This document shows positions 9,486 through 17,975 of a DNA stretch of 64,000 nucleotides, piece after piece (the first letter of the stretch is position 1; each line of letters opens with the position of its first letter). The position numbers were made by a program, and so were the translations under genes. Location of the stretch: contig CBDFKJ010000008.1 in the NCBI GenBank assembly GCA_965248805.1, positions 620,001 to 684,000 of the forward strand. Reading direction: 5' to 3'. Source of the DNA: CBDFKJ01 sp965248805. GTDB taxonomy: Bacteria > Pseudomonadota > Alphaproteobacteria > UBA6615. The notes under the pieces were generated by a model. That model saw nothing but the letters and a program-made list of their open reading frames with translations, had not been told where the DNA came from and ran no database searches.

Positions 9486-11675
9486 TCAGGCATCCATATA
9501 GGCCGGAAACCATCCCTCAAACGCGCGGTTCAAGTCAGCCAGCGATATAGGCTCAGCCTCCGGCAGAGTCAACGAAGCCCCGCCGGTACGGCCAATCACA
9601 TGGGCGCCAACGCCGGCCACGCCCGCGGCCTCGAGCACGGATTCCGGCACCGAGCAGGTGACCAGGTAGCGGCCTTGATCCTCGCCGAATAGCCATGCAT
9701 GCAGCGGTGCCTTGTCGGCCGCATCGGGTTGCGAGATGACTGCGCCTATCTCGCCGGCCATGACCATCTCGGCCAATGCGATCGCCAGCCCACCGTCGGA
9801 GACATCGTGGCAGGCGGTCACCGTTCCCTCGGTGATCAGGCGCCGCACCAGATCGCCGGCACGCCGCTCGCGACCCAGATCGACCGGCGGCGGCGCGCTG
9901 CCGTCGCCGTTGCCCACATGGCGCAGATACAACGACCGCCCGAGCCAGCCGCGGGTATTGCCGATCACGACGATCGCCTGATCCTCGCCGGCGAACGCGG
10001 CCCGGGCGGTGCGGCGCCAGTCGTCGATCAGGCCGACGCCGCCAATCACGGGGGTCGGCAGAATTGGCTCGCCGTCGGTCTCGTTGTAGAGCGAGACGTT
10101 GCCGGACACGACAGGTAACTCCAGGGCCGCGCAGGCCGCGCCCATGCCCTCGATGGCGCCGACGATCTGGCCCATGATCTCGGCGCGCTCGGGGCTGCCG
10201 AAATTGAGGTTGTTGGTAATCGCCAACGGCCGCGCGCCGACGGCGGTGAGGTTGCGCCAGGCCTCTGCGACCGCCTGCTTGGTGCCCTCGACGGGATCGG
10301 CCACGACGTAACGGGGCGTGCAGTCGGTCGTGATCGCCAACGCCTTGTCGGTGCCGTGCACGCGCACGATCGCGGCATCGCCGCCCGGTCCCTGAACGGT
10401 GTCGGCCATGACGGTCGAGTCGTACTGCTGCCACACCCAGCGGCGTGAGGCCAGATCCGGCGACGACAGCAGATCGATTAGCACTGAGTTGAGATTCGCC
10501 GGGGCGGAAACGTGCGCCGACTCGATCGGCGCAGATTTCGGTGTCGGTGTCCAGGGACGGTCGTAGTCGGGAGCCGCTTCGACCAGCATCGGCAGCGGAA
10601 TGTCGACCTCGGTCGCGCCGTTGCGCCGTGCCACCAGGCGCCCGGTGTCGGTTGTCCGGCCGATGACGACGGCGTCCAGCTCCCATTTGGCGAACACACT
10701 TTTCGCCTGCGCCTCGGCGCCGGGCCGCAGCACCATCAGCATGCGCTCCTGGCTTTCCGACAGCATGATCTCGTAGGCCGTCATCGCCGTCTCGCGCGCC
10801 GGTACGCAGTCGAGATCGAGTTCCAGGCCGACACCGCCCTTGGCGGCCATCTCAACCGACGACGAGGTGAGCCCGGCAGCGCCCATATCCTGCACCGCGA
10901 CGATGGCATCGGTCTCCATCAATTCCAGGCAGGCTTCCAGCAGCAGCTTTTCGGTGAACGCGTCGCCGACCTGCACCGTCGGCCGCTTGGTCTCGGTATC
11001 GCCGGAGAAGCTCGCCGAGGCCATGGTGGCGCCATGAATGCCGTCGCGCCCCGTGGTCGCACCGACATAGAGCACCGGCAGGCCGAGACCTTTGGCCGCC
11101 GAGCGGAACAGGCGGTTGGCGCGCGCGACACCGACGGTCATGGCGTTGACCAGGATGTTGCCGTTGTAGGACGGATCGAAATTGACCTCGCCGCCGACCG
11201 TCGGCACGCCTATGCAGTTGCCGTAGCCGCCGACGCCAGCGACCACGCCGGAAATCAGGTGACGTGTCTTGGGATGGTCGGGCGCGCCGAAACGCAGGGC
11301 GTTGAGGTTGGCAACGGGCCGTGCGCCCATCGTGAACACGTCGCGCAATATACCGCCGACGCCGGTGGCGGCGCCCTGATAAGGCTCGATGAAGCTCGGG
11401 TGATTGTGGCTCTCGATCTTGAACACGGCGGCCAGCCCATCGCCGATATCGACCGCGCCGGCGTTCTCGCCCGGCCCCTGAACGACCCACGGCGCCTCGG
11501 TCGGCAGGGTCTTGAGCCAGCGCCGCGTCGACTTGTAGGCGCAATGCTCCGACCACATGGCGGCGATCACACCCAACTCGGCATGGCTCGGCGGCCGCTC
11601 AAGCATGGCGGCGGCGCGTTCGTACTCATCCGCCGTCAAACCCATCAAATCATGGGGGCGGGTGGTGACTGTCAT
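9486..11675 (-). CDS. purL: Phosphoribosylformylglycinamidine synthase subunit PurL
   Basis: Synthetase subunit of FGAM synthase (purine pathway step 4), working with PurQ (glutaminase) and PurS. It is 729 residues, the length of the small PurL type. AIRS-type ATP-binding domains are evident: WSEHCAYKSTRRWLKTLP, FKIESHNHPSFIEPYQGAATGVGG, VQDMGAAGLTSSSVEMA, and in the second half ALAITTDCTPRYV and HDVSDGGLAIALAEM. Start at 11675, where ATGA overlaps the purQ stop by 4 bp; longer in-frame starts fall inside purQ. Fully intact. Confidence 0.97.
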   Translation of the reverse strand: MTVTTRPHDLMGLTADEYERAAAMLERPPSHAELGVIAAMWSEHCAYKSTRRWLKTLPTEAPWVVQGPGENAGAVDIGDGLAAVFKIESHNHPSFIEPYQGAATGVGGILRDVFTMGARPVANLNALRFGAPDHPKTRHLISGVVAGVGGYGNCIGVPTVGGEVNFDPSYNGNILVNAMTVGVARANRLFRSAAKGLGLPVLYVGATTGRDGIHGATMASASFSGDTETKRPTVQVGDAFTEKLLLEACLELMETDAIVAVQDMGAAGLTSSSVEMAAKGGVGLELDLDCVPARETAMTAYEIMLSESQERMLMVLRPGAEAQAKSVFAKWELDAVVIGRTTDTGRLVARRNGATEVDIPLPMLVEAAPDYDRPWTPTPKSAPIESAHVSAPANLNSVLIDLLSSPDLASRRWVWQQYDSTVMADTVQGPGGDAAIVRVHGTDKALAITTDCTPRYVVADPVEGTKQAVAEAWRNLTAVGARPLAITNNLNFGSPERAEIMGQIVGAIEGMGAACAALELPVVSGNVSLYNETDGEPILPTPVIGGVGLIDDWRRTARAAFAGEDQAIVVIGNTRGWLGRSLYLRHVGNGDGSAPPPVDLGRERRAGDLVRRLITEGTVTACHDVSDGGLAIALAEMVMAGEIGAVISQPDAADKAPLHAWLFGEDQGRYLVTCSVPESVLEAAGVAGVGAHVIGRTGGASLTLPEAEPISLADLNRAFEGWFPAYMDA

Positions 11676-12361
11676 GCCGCGATCGCCGCCAGTGCGGCGA
11701 AGAACGGCCGGCCGTCCTCGCCGCCGTGCGCCGCGTCGGCCGCCCGTTCGGGATGCGGCATCAAACCCAGAACGTTGCGCTGCTCGTTGAAGATGCCGGC
11801 GATGTTGGCCGCCGAGCCGTTGGGATTGCTCGCCGGCGTGGTCTGTCCCGCGGGCGTGCAATAGCGGAAGGCGATCCGGTTCTCAGCATCCAGCCGCGCC
11901 AGCGTGCTGTCGTCGGCGGCGTAGTTGCCGTCGTGATGGGCGATGGGGATGCGGATCACCTGACCACTTTCGTACTCGGACGTGAATGCCGATGCCGCGG
12001 CCTCGACCCGCAGATGCACCCAGCGGCTGACGAACGTGAGCTGCGCGTTGCGCAGCAGTACGCCCGGAAGGAGCCCGGTCTCGGTGAGGATCTGAAAGCC
12101 GTTGCAGACACCCAGCACCGGCACGCCTGCCCGTGCGCGGCGCACGACCTCGCGCAGCACGGGGCTGTGGGCGGCGATGGCGCCGGCGCGCAGGTAGTCG
12201 CCATACGAGAACCCGCCGGGCAAGACGATCAGGTCGACCTGCGGCAGATCGGCCTCGGCGTGCCAGATCATGTGCGGCGGTCGACCGGTCGCGGATCCGA
12301 GGGCCACCGCAATATCGCGGTCGCAGTTGGAGCCGGGGAAAACGATGACGGCGGCGCTCAT
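11672..12361 (-). CDS. purQ: Phosphoribosylformylglycinamidine synthase subunit PurQ
   Basis: Class I glutamine amidotransferase subunit supplying ammonia to PurL. 229 residues. Motifs: VIVFPGSNCDRD at the start, LPGGFSYGDYLRAGAIA (oxyanion region), nucleophile Cys in VLGVCNGFQILTE, and the His/Glu pair near the end in LMPHPERAAD. Start at 12361 gives the conserved N-terminus MSAAVIVFPGSNCD. Lies 16 bp after purS; its stop overlaps purL. Confidence 0.97.
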   Translation of the reverse strand: MSAAVIVFPGSNCDRDIAVALGSATGRPPHMIWHAEADLPQVDLIVLPGGFSYGDYLRAGAIAAHSPVLREVVRRARAGVPVLGVCNGFQILTETGLLPGVLLRNAQLTFVSRWVHLRVEAAASAFTSEYESGQVIRIPIAHHDGNYAADDSTLARLDAENRIAFRYCTPAGQTTPASNPNGSAANIAGIFNEQRNVLGLMPHPERAADAAHGGEDGRPFFAALAAIAA

Positions 12362-12377
12362 CACGGCGCGGGTGGCA

Positions 12378-12614
12378 TCAGGTGGGAAGCTCGATCGAAT
12401 AATCTTCGATGACCGTGTTGGCCAAGAGCTTTTCGCACATTCCGGCGACACGGGCACGGTCGGCCTCGCCGTCCGCCAGTTCGATCTCGAAGACCTTGCC
12501 CTGGCGCACCGCGGTCACGTCGTCGTAACCCAGGCGGGCCAGAGCGTGCTGCACCGCCTGGCCCTGCGGGTCGAGCACGCCAGGCTTCAGGGTAACGTGG
12601 ACGCGCGCTTTCAA
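12378..12614 (-). CDS. purS: Phosphoribosylformylglycinamidine synthase subunit PurS
   Basis: Small dimeric subunit (78 residues) that bridges PurL and PurQ. The sequence fits the family throughout: KARVHVTLKPGVLDPQGQAV, then LGYDDVTAVRQGKVFEIEL and a C-terminal EKLLANTVIEDYSIEL. The only start that gives the family N-terminus is a TTG at 12614, one base after the purC stop; no ATG or GTG is available in frame nearby, so translation probably depends on coupling to purC. Confidence 0.93.
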   Translation of the reverse strand: MKARVHVTLKPGVLDPQGQAVQHALARLGYDDVTAVRQGKVFEIELADGEADRARVAGMCEKLLANTVIEDYSIELPT

Positions 12615-12615
12615 G

Positions 12616-13380
12616 TCACTGCATCGTTGCCGGGCCCTTGAGGTCCGGCGGGCCGGCGTCCGGCAGTATGCCCAAGCGTCGCGCAATCTCCTGGTACGCC
12701 TCGGCGACGTTGCCCAGGTCGCGACGGAAACGGTCCTTGTCGAGCTTGTCGTTGGTCTTCGAATCCCAGAGCCGGCAGCCGTCCGGAGTGATCTCGTCGG
12801 CGAGCACGATCTGCACCCGGTCGTCCTGATACAGCCGCCCGAATTCCAGCTTGAAGTCGATCAGCCTGACGCCGACGCCGAGGAACAGCCCGGACAGGAA
12901 ATCGTTGATGCGCAGGCTCATCGACAGCATGTCGTCGATCTCCTGCGGTGTCGCCCAGCCGAAGGCGGTGACGTGCTCCTCCGTAACCAGCGGATCGCCG
13001 AGGTCGTCGTTCTTGTAATAGTACTCGACGATGGAACGCGGCAGCGCTGTCCCCTCGCTCATGCCGAACCGCTCGCAGAACGAGCCCGCGGCGATGTTCC
13101 GGATCACCACCTCAATCGGGATGATCTCGACCTCGCGCACGAGTTGTTCGCGCATGTTCAATCGGCGCACGAAATGCGTCGGCACGCCGACATCCGACAG
13201 CCGCGTCATCAGATGCTCGGAAATGCGATTGTTGAGCACGCCCTTGCCGGTGATGACGCCCTGTTTGCGGTTGTTGAAGGCCGTGGCGTCGTCCTTGAAA
13301 TACTGCACGAGCGTGCCCGGTTCGGGCCCCTCGAACAGGACCTTCGCCTTGCCTTCGTAGATTTTCCTGCGTCTGGCCAT
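12616..13380 (-). CDS. purC: Phosphoribosylaminoimidazole-succinocarboxamide synthase
   Basis: SAICAR synthetase, joining aspartate to CAIR. 254 residues. Motifs: RRRKIYEGKAKVLFEGPEPG at the start, FKDDATAFNNRK, the substrate-binding EIIPIEVVIRNIAAGSFCER, and LIDFKLEFGR with ILADEITPDGCRLWD. Start at 13380 is supported by GAGGGGGC upstream; it is the first gene of a minus-strand run purC-purS-purQ-purL-bolA-grxD. Confidence 0.97.
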   Translation of the reverse strand: MARRRKIYEGKAKVLFEGPEPGTLVQYFKDDATAFNNRKQGVITGKGVLNNRISEHLMTRLSDVGVPTHFVRRLNMREQLVREVEIIPIEVVIRNIAAGSFCERFGMSEGTALPRSIVEYYYKNDDLGDPLVTEEHVTAFGWATPQEIDDMLSMSLRINDFLSGLFLGVGVRLIDFKLEFGRLYQDDRVQIVLADEITPDGCRLWDSKTNDKLDKDRFRRDLGNVAEAYQEIARRLGILPDAGPPDLKGPATMQ

Positions 13381-13479
13381 AATCGTGCCCCCTCGGGTGA
13401 ATCCGCGCCACGGCGGGTGGGAGCGGGCGCCCGCGCTCATATAGCAAGCGCAGGTGAGCGATACAATGAAGCCGGGCCG

Positions 13480-14222
13480 TCAGAGCAAGACCGCAGCGAA
13501 CCCGGCAACGTCGGGCGGTCCGGCCGCAAACCGCAAGATCGGCCTCGCCGGACCGGGCGCGGGCAAGGCGATCAAGGCGCTGCTAAGCGTACCGAATCCC
13601 GAGTCGGTGCGTACGCACATGGCGCCGGTCGGACCCGCCTCCTCGGTGTGCCGGCGCTGGCCAGCAACATCTCCCAGACATCCCAGCGGTCGGAGCCGGG
13701 ATCGGGCGCCGGTGCGGCCCGGAACCGTGGAAGATAGGCGGCCACCCGCGGCGACTCGGTGTCGTTCAGGTCATGCGCGGTCAGCATGTTGATGCCGGCG
13801 GGGATCGGCCATGCGGCGACCGGCCCGGTGCCCGTGCTTTTGAGCCAATGAGCGGAGCGGTTGTCCGCGACCACAAGGTTGAACGGCCGGTAGGCGCGCG
13901 CGTTCACTTGGCATAGAGCCTCGGCCGCGGCAGACGCATCCGCGTGATCCAGGGCTTCCAGCACCAGTTCGCCACGTGAACGCTTGTCGGGATCGGGGCC
14001 CAGGCTACCGGTCCGGTTCATCACGGCGGCAACCACGGCGTAATCGTTCATCCCCAGCCAGCTGCCGCCACCCACCGTATCGCGGCCGGCCACCACGTCG
14101 AGGCGATCCGGCCAATGCCGGCCGGGCGGCGACCACGGGCGGTCGGCCATCTCATCGCGATTGGCCGCCAGGATCAGCGGCCACTCGTGGCCCGGACGGC
14201 GCAAGATGATGACGGTACACAT
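13480..14222 (-). pseudogene. NRDE/TANGO2 family protein, frameshifted
   Basis: Cytoplasmic NRDE-family protein (name from the Asn-Arg-Asp-Glu motif, seen here in LILAANRDEMADRPW). The start MCTVIIL and the segments VVAGRDTVGGGSWLGMN and FNLVVADNRSAHWL are typical, with Cys2 as candidate N-terminal nucleophile. After WEMLLASAG (near 13650) the frame slips. In the next frame the expected tail appears (TEEAGPTGAMCVRTDSGFGT, then LSSALIAL) and runs to a TGA at 13480-13482. One base gained or lost explains it. The protein made would lack the conserved C-terminal quarter. Function of the family is poorly defined. Confidence 0.8.
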
Positions 14223-14337
14223 GCGATCGCCCCACGAAATAGTGGGCCGACGGCGCAAATTCGGTGTGCCCCTGTCCGCCCCAGCCGACTATATAGAGAA
14301 ATACGCGTTGACTGGCACAAGGGGAGCGGTGGCCGCG

Positions 14338-14661
14338 ATGACGAGCTTTAACGAGCGCGAGAAGGGTTTCGAGGCGAAGTTCAAGCACGACGAGGAGCTG
14401 CGCTTCAAGGTCACGGCGCGGCGCAACAAGCTGTTGGGACTATGGGCGGCCGAACTGATGGGGCTCGACGACGACGCGGCCGCGGCATACGGTCGCGAGG
14501 TCGTGCGCGCCGATTTCGAGGAGCCGGGCGATGATGACGTTCTGCGCAAGGTTCTGGCGGATCTGGAGGCCAAAGGGGTCGAGAGTTCGGAGCATCGTTT
14601 GCGCAAGCGCATGAACGAGTTGTTGGGCGAGGCCAAGCAGCAGGTCATGGACGAAACCTGA
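14338..14661 (+). CDS. ATP synthase inhibitor zeta subunit (DUF1476)
   Basis: A 107-residue helical protein of the alphaproteobacterial DUF1476/zeta family, which binds F1-ATPase and blocks ATP hydrolysis. The inhibitory N-terminus (MTSFNEREKGFEAKFKHDEE) and the following ARRNKLLGLWAAELMG match the family. Start at 14338 rather than further upstream because this is the invariant N-terminus. Divergent from the purC side and typical of this genomic neighbourhood in alphaproteobacteria. Confidence 0.93.
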   Translation: MTSFNEREKGFEAKFKHDEELRFKVTARRNKLLGLWAAELMGLDDDAAAAYGREVVRADFEEPGDDDVLRKVLADLEAKGVESSEHRLRKRMNELLGEAKQQVMDET

Positions 14662-14680
14662 GACCGGCTGGTTCCGGGCC

Positions 14681-15475
14681 CTATTCGCTCCAGGTCCAGG
14701 GCATCGCCAGCGCCAGCTTCAATTCGGCGACGGCTGGCTGCGGCACCGACAGTCCGTTACGCAGAAACGGATCGGCGAAGTGGCGCGGTCCGGTCCCGTC
14801 GGGTTTCAGGACCGGTTGCGCCGAGTATTGCGCTAAGTAGGCGCGGCGCGGCTGATGGGTGCGGTTGGCGCCCGAGCGGTGAAAGGTCGTCGATGAGAAC
14901 ACGGCCGCGCTGCCCGCCGGCGCGATGACCGGCACACCCGGCTCCGATCCGAAATAGCCAATCTTGTCGTTGGTCACCTGCTGTAGCCGGTGCTCGACGC
15001 GGCTGCGTCCGCCGGCCTCTGCGTAGGGCAGGATCCACACCGTGCCGTTGTCGGCGTCGACATCGTCCAGCGGCACCCAGACCGTCATGTAGTGCGGCGG
15101 GTCGAACGGCAGATAGCCCGCGTCCTGGTGCCAGCCGAGCTTCATGCCCACCTGCGGTCCCTTGACCACGAACTGCTCCAGGAAAAGATACGCCTCGCCG
15201 CCCAGGGTCGCGCGGCAGATCGCCGCCATCGTCTCGCTGAACAGGAAACCCTGCAGCCGGTCGCTCGTCGTGTACTGCAGCGGCACGATGTAACGCTGGC
15301 GGCGATGGTTGAGGCCGATCGTGTCGACACCGCCATCGTCCATCTCCCGTTCGACGATGGCGAGCGCGCGGGCGCACTCCTCGCGCAGCATCTCGATCAC
15401 CGCGGTGTCGAACAATGACGGTACGATGAAGTAGCCCTCGTCGTGGTATTGCCGCTTTGCCGCCGCGTCGATCAT
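14681..15475 (-). CDS. Phytanoyl-CoA dioxygenase family protein
   Basis: Fe(II)/2-oxoglutarate-dependent oxygenase of 264 residues. The iron triad is visible as HxD in KLGWHQDAGYLPFD and the distal His in STTFHRSGANRT, with the 2-oxoglutarate-binding Arg nearby. The N-terminus YHDEGYFIVPSLF is the usual PhyH start. Substrate unknown. ATG 15475 is preferred; ATG 15511 would add 12 residues. Divergent from the creatininase gene with only about 50 bp between starts, so they share a control region. Closely follows the convergent zeta inhibitor gene. Confidence 0.85.
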   Translation of the reverse strand: MIDAAAKRQYHDEGYFIVPSLFDTAVIEMLREECARALAIVEREMDDGGVDTIGLNHRRQRYIVPLQYTTSDRLQGFLFSETMAAICRATLGGEAYLFLEQFVVKGPQVGMKLGWHQDAGYLPFDPPHYMTVWVPLDDVDADNGTVWILPYAEAGGRSRVEHRLQQVTNDKIGYFGSEPGVPVIAPAGSAAVFSSTTFHRSGANRTHQPRRAYLAQYSAQPVLKPDGTGPRHFADPFLRNGLSVPQPAVAELKLALAMPWTWSE

Positions 15476-15526
15476 TGGGCCGTCGTTCGGGTTGCCTTCG
15501 CCGTCGAACATCCTAGCCTTGCGCGC

Positions 15527-16342
15527 ATGACATCGCGACCCCCGCGCCTTTGGGCGGATTGGACCACTGCCGAAATCGCCGCCTGCGATGCCGGACGGCT
15601 GATTGCATTGATGCCGGTCGCCGCCATCGAACAGCACGGCCCGCATTTGCCGCTCGGTGTCGACGCGATTGTAGCGGCAGGCATCGTCGACCGGGCCTTG
15701 CAGCAGGCACCGCCTGACCTGCCGGTCGTGGTGCTACCGATAACGCCCATTGGCTATTCCAGCGAGCACGGCGATTTCCCCGGGACGCTTTCCGCCGGAG
15801 CCGGCACCCTGTCACGGCTGTGGATCGAGGTCGGCACCTCCGTTGCGCGCGCCGGCGTACGCAAGCTGGTGCTGTTCAACGGCCATGGCGGCAACCCGGC
15901 GGTCATGGACATCGTCGCACGTGAATTGCGCACACGCCGGAACATGCTGGTCGTCAGCCTGAGTTGGTATGATCTCGGCCTGCCGGACGATCTGTTTCCG
16001 GCCGACGAGATTCGCCACGGCATCCACGGCGGCGCGGTGGAAACGGCAATGATGATGCACCTACGCCCGGAGTTAGTGCGCAAGGACGAAATACAGGATT
16101 TTCCTGCGCTGGGCGCGCAGTTGGCCGGGTCGTACCGCCATCTGGGGCCATCCGGAAACGCGCGGCTCGCGTGGCAGGCGCAGGACTTGAACGCTAGCGG
16201 CGCATGCGGGAACGCGACGCTGGCCCGCCCCGAGGCCGGCCGCCGGCTGGTTGAACACGCCGCTGCCAGCCTTCTCGAGGCCTTGGCCGAGGTCGACCGC
16301 TATGCGCTCGACGACCTCCAGCCCCCGCCCCCGGGTGCTTAG
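15527..16342 (+). CDS. Creatininase family protein (amidohydrolase)
   Basis: Metal-dependent amidohydrolase related to creatininase and mycofactocin MftE. 271 residues. Metal ligands are recognisable in AAIEQHGPHLPLGVDA (Glu35, His37, Asp46), GYSSEHGDFPGTLS, LFNGHGGNP and a late glutamate in GGAVETAMM. The likely substrate is a cyclic amide or a formamide; it cannot be set from sequence. It begins a plus-strand series with the TRAP transporter 107 bp downstream, so it may process the imported compound. Confidence 0.85.
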   Translation: MTSRPPRLWADWTTAEIAACDAGRLIALMPVAAIEQHGPHLPLGVDAIVAAGIVDRALQQAPPDLPVVVLPITPIGYSSEHGDFPGTLSAGAGTLSRLWIEVGTSVARAGVRKLVLFNGHGGNPAVMDIVARELRTRRNMLVVSLSWYDLGLPDDLFPADEIRHGIHGGAVETAMMMHLRPELVRKDEIQDFPALGAQLAGSYRHLGPSGNARLAWQAQDLNASGACGNATLARPEAGRRLVEHAAASLLEALAEVDRYALDDLQPPPPGA

Positions 16343-16449
16343 CGTGCCGAGCCTTCAGGCCGTTTGCGTGGACACACAGATACGGCTCCCATAACGTTGG
16401 GAGACCCAGCAATGGAGCCTCGTTCTACGGAATTCAAGGAGTGCAGACC

Positions 16450-17456
16450 ATGTCCAAAAAGCGCCGTTGGTTGTCGATGATCGCGTTGGCGACCGGTGCC
16501 ACCGTCTGGTTGGGATCGGCGGTGCCGATGAACTCAAGATCGCGCATTTCATGTCGCCGCAGCATCCGATGCACCGGCTAGTCATGGCGCCGTTCGCCGA
16601 GCAGTTGGCGGAAATCAGCGGCGGCAAGTTGACCGCGCGCATCTATCCCGCCGGCGAACTCGGCGCCGGTCCGCAACAGCAATACAAGCGCGCCATCGAT
16701 GGCGTCGCCGATATCGTCTTCGGCATTCCCGGTTACACCGAAACGCTGTTCCCGCGCACCATGCTGGTCGCGGTGCCCGGCGTCGTGCCCGACGCGATTA
16801 CCGGCACCGAAATGGTGTGGCGCGGGATGAACTGGTTGGAGCCGGAGTTTCAAAACGTCAAATTGCTGGCGCTGTGGACCAACGAGGTCGCGGTTCTGAT
16901 CACGCGCGACAAGCCGGTGCGCAGCATGGCCGACGTCGCCGGCATGAAGATCCGCGCGCCGTCGGTGGCCGACGCGCCGTTCATCGAGTCCTGGGGCGCA
17001 GTGCCGGTGCAAATGCCGGTCACCGAGACCTACAACGCGCTCGACAACGGCGTTGTGGACGCGATCATGATCGGCTCCAGCGGCATCGGTTCCTTCAAGC
17101 TGCATGAGCCCGCCAAGTACATCACCACGAACCTGCCAGCGTCGTCCGCAGCCTTCTATCTCGTTATGAACAAGCAGAGCTATGAAGGTCTCACGGATGA
17201 GGAGAAGGGTTGGATCGACCAATTGGCGGGGCCGGAACTGAGCATGGAAGGCGGTAAGGGCTATGACGGTGCCGGCAAGCGCGGCCTGAAAATCGCGGCC
17301 GAAGGCGGCGTCGAGATTATCGAGCTCACCGACGCGGCCCGCGAGGCGTTCGTCAACGCGGCGGCCGCACCGCGGCAGGCCGTGATAGACGGACTGATCG
17401 CCAAGGGTATTCCAGCCAAAGACATCCTGGCGGCCATGCAGAACGCCGCGATGTAA
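16450..17456 (+). pseudogene. dctP: TRAP transporter substrate-binding protein DctP, frameshifted in signal region
   Basis: Periplasmic binding component of a tripartite (TRAP) carboxylate transporter. AAGGAG precedes an ATG at 16450 that starts a good signal peptide (KKRRWLSMIALATGATVWL), but this frame is left near 16522: the mature protein (ADELKIAHFMSPQHPMHRLV onward, over 300 residues) is in another frame, so one base is missing at the signal-peptide junction. The mature part is otherwise intact, with the DctP arginine region (MKIRAPSVADAPFIESWGA) and TETYNALDNGVVDAI. As read, no exported product would be made. dctQ and dctM follow directly. A single sequencing error would rescue it. Confidence 0.82.
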
Positions 17457-17492
17457 GGGCTATGCCCGCGTTGGGACGAACGGCGCCGCGCG

Positions 17493-17966
17493 TTGCTTAA
17501 TCTGGTCGATCGCGCCGTTCGTTGGGTGGCAGTCACCGGCGGGCTGGTCTTGCTCGCCATGGTGGCGCTGACCGTTGTCGACGTTGGCTTGCGGTACGTT
17601 TTTAACGCCCCGATATTCGGCGCGCAGGACGTCACGCAGCTCATGCTGCTGGTCGTTGTGGCGACTTCGCTCGCCTATGGCGGCCGCAGCGGCGCCCACG
17701 TGGCGGTTGATCTGCTCTCCTATGTCACTGGGGCGGGTGTGCGTAGATGGACCGACATACTGGTTCGCTTGCTTGGCGCGGCGGTGCTCTCGCTGGTCAC
17801 CTTGCGTTGTTACAACAACGGTGTCGACGCGGCACTCTACGGCGAAACGTCCAACCTCCTGCAGCTGCCGTTCCTGCCCTATTACTTCACGATCGCGGCC
17901 GGCTTGGCGCTATACGTGCTGGTGCTGCTAGCCGAGGTGTGGGCGAGCTTGCGCCGCGACGCCTAG
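17493..17966 (+). CDS. dctQ: TRAP transporter small membrane subunit DctQ
   Basis: Four-helix membrane subunit joining DctP to DctM. About 157 residues with helices at GGLVLLAMVALTVVDVGLRY, LMLLVVVATSLAYGGRSGAH, ILVRLLGAAVLSLVTL and YYFTIAAGLALYVLVLLAEV; RSGAHVAVDLL is the usual conserved site. The only in-frame start is a TTG at 17493. A better-placed ATG at 17462, with TAAGGG upstream, is out of frame, so the 5' end may hold another one-base lesion. The stop is 9 bp before dctM. Confidence 0.85.
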   Translation: MLNLVDRAVRWVAVTGGLVLLAMVALTVVDVGLRYVFNAPIFGAQDVTQLMLLVVVATSLAYGGRSGAHVAVDLLSYVTGAGVRRWTDILVRLLGAAVLSLVTLRCYNNGVDAALYGETSNLLQLPFLPYYFTIAAGLALYVLVLLAEVWASLRRDA

Positions 17967-17975
17967 CGACCGGGC

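Noticed and set aside
10512..11864. Long plus-strand open frame antisense to purL/purQ
   Set aside because: Low-complexity translation, no ribosome binding site, and purL on the other strand is unmistakable.
13454..13792. Possible small gene downstream of purC
   Set aside because: It is antisense to the frameshifted tail of the NRDE gene, which accounts for the sequence.
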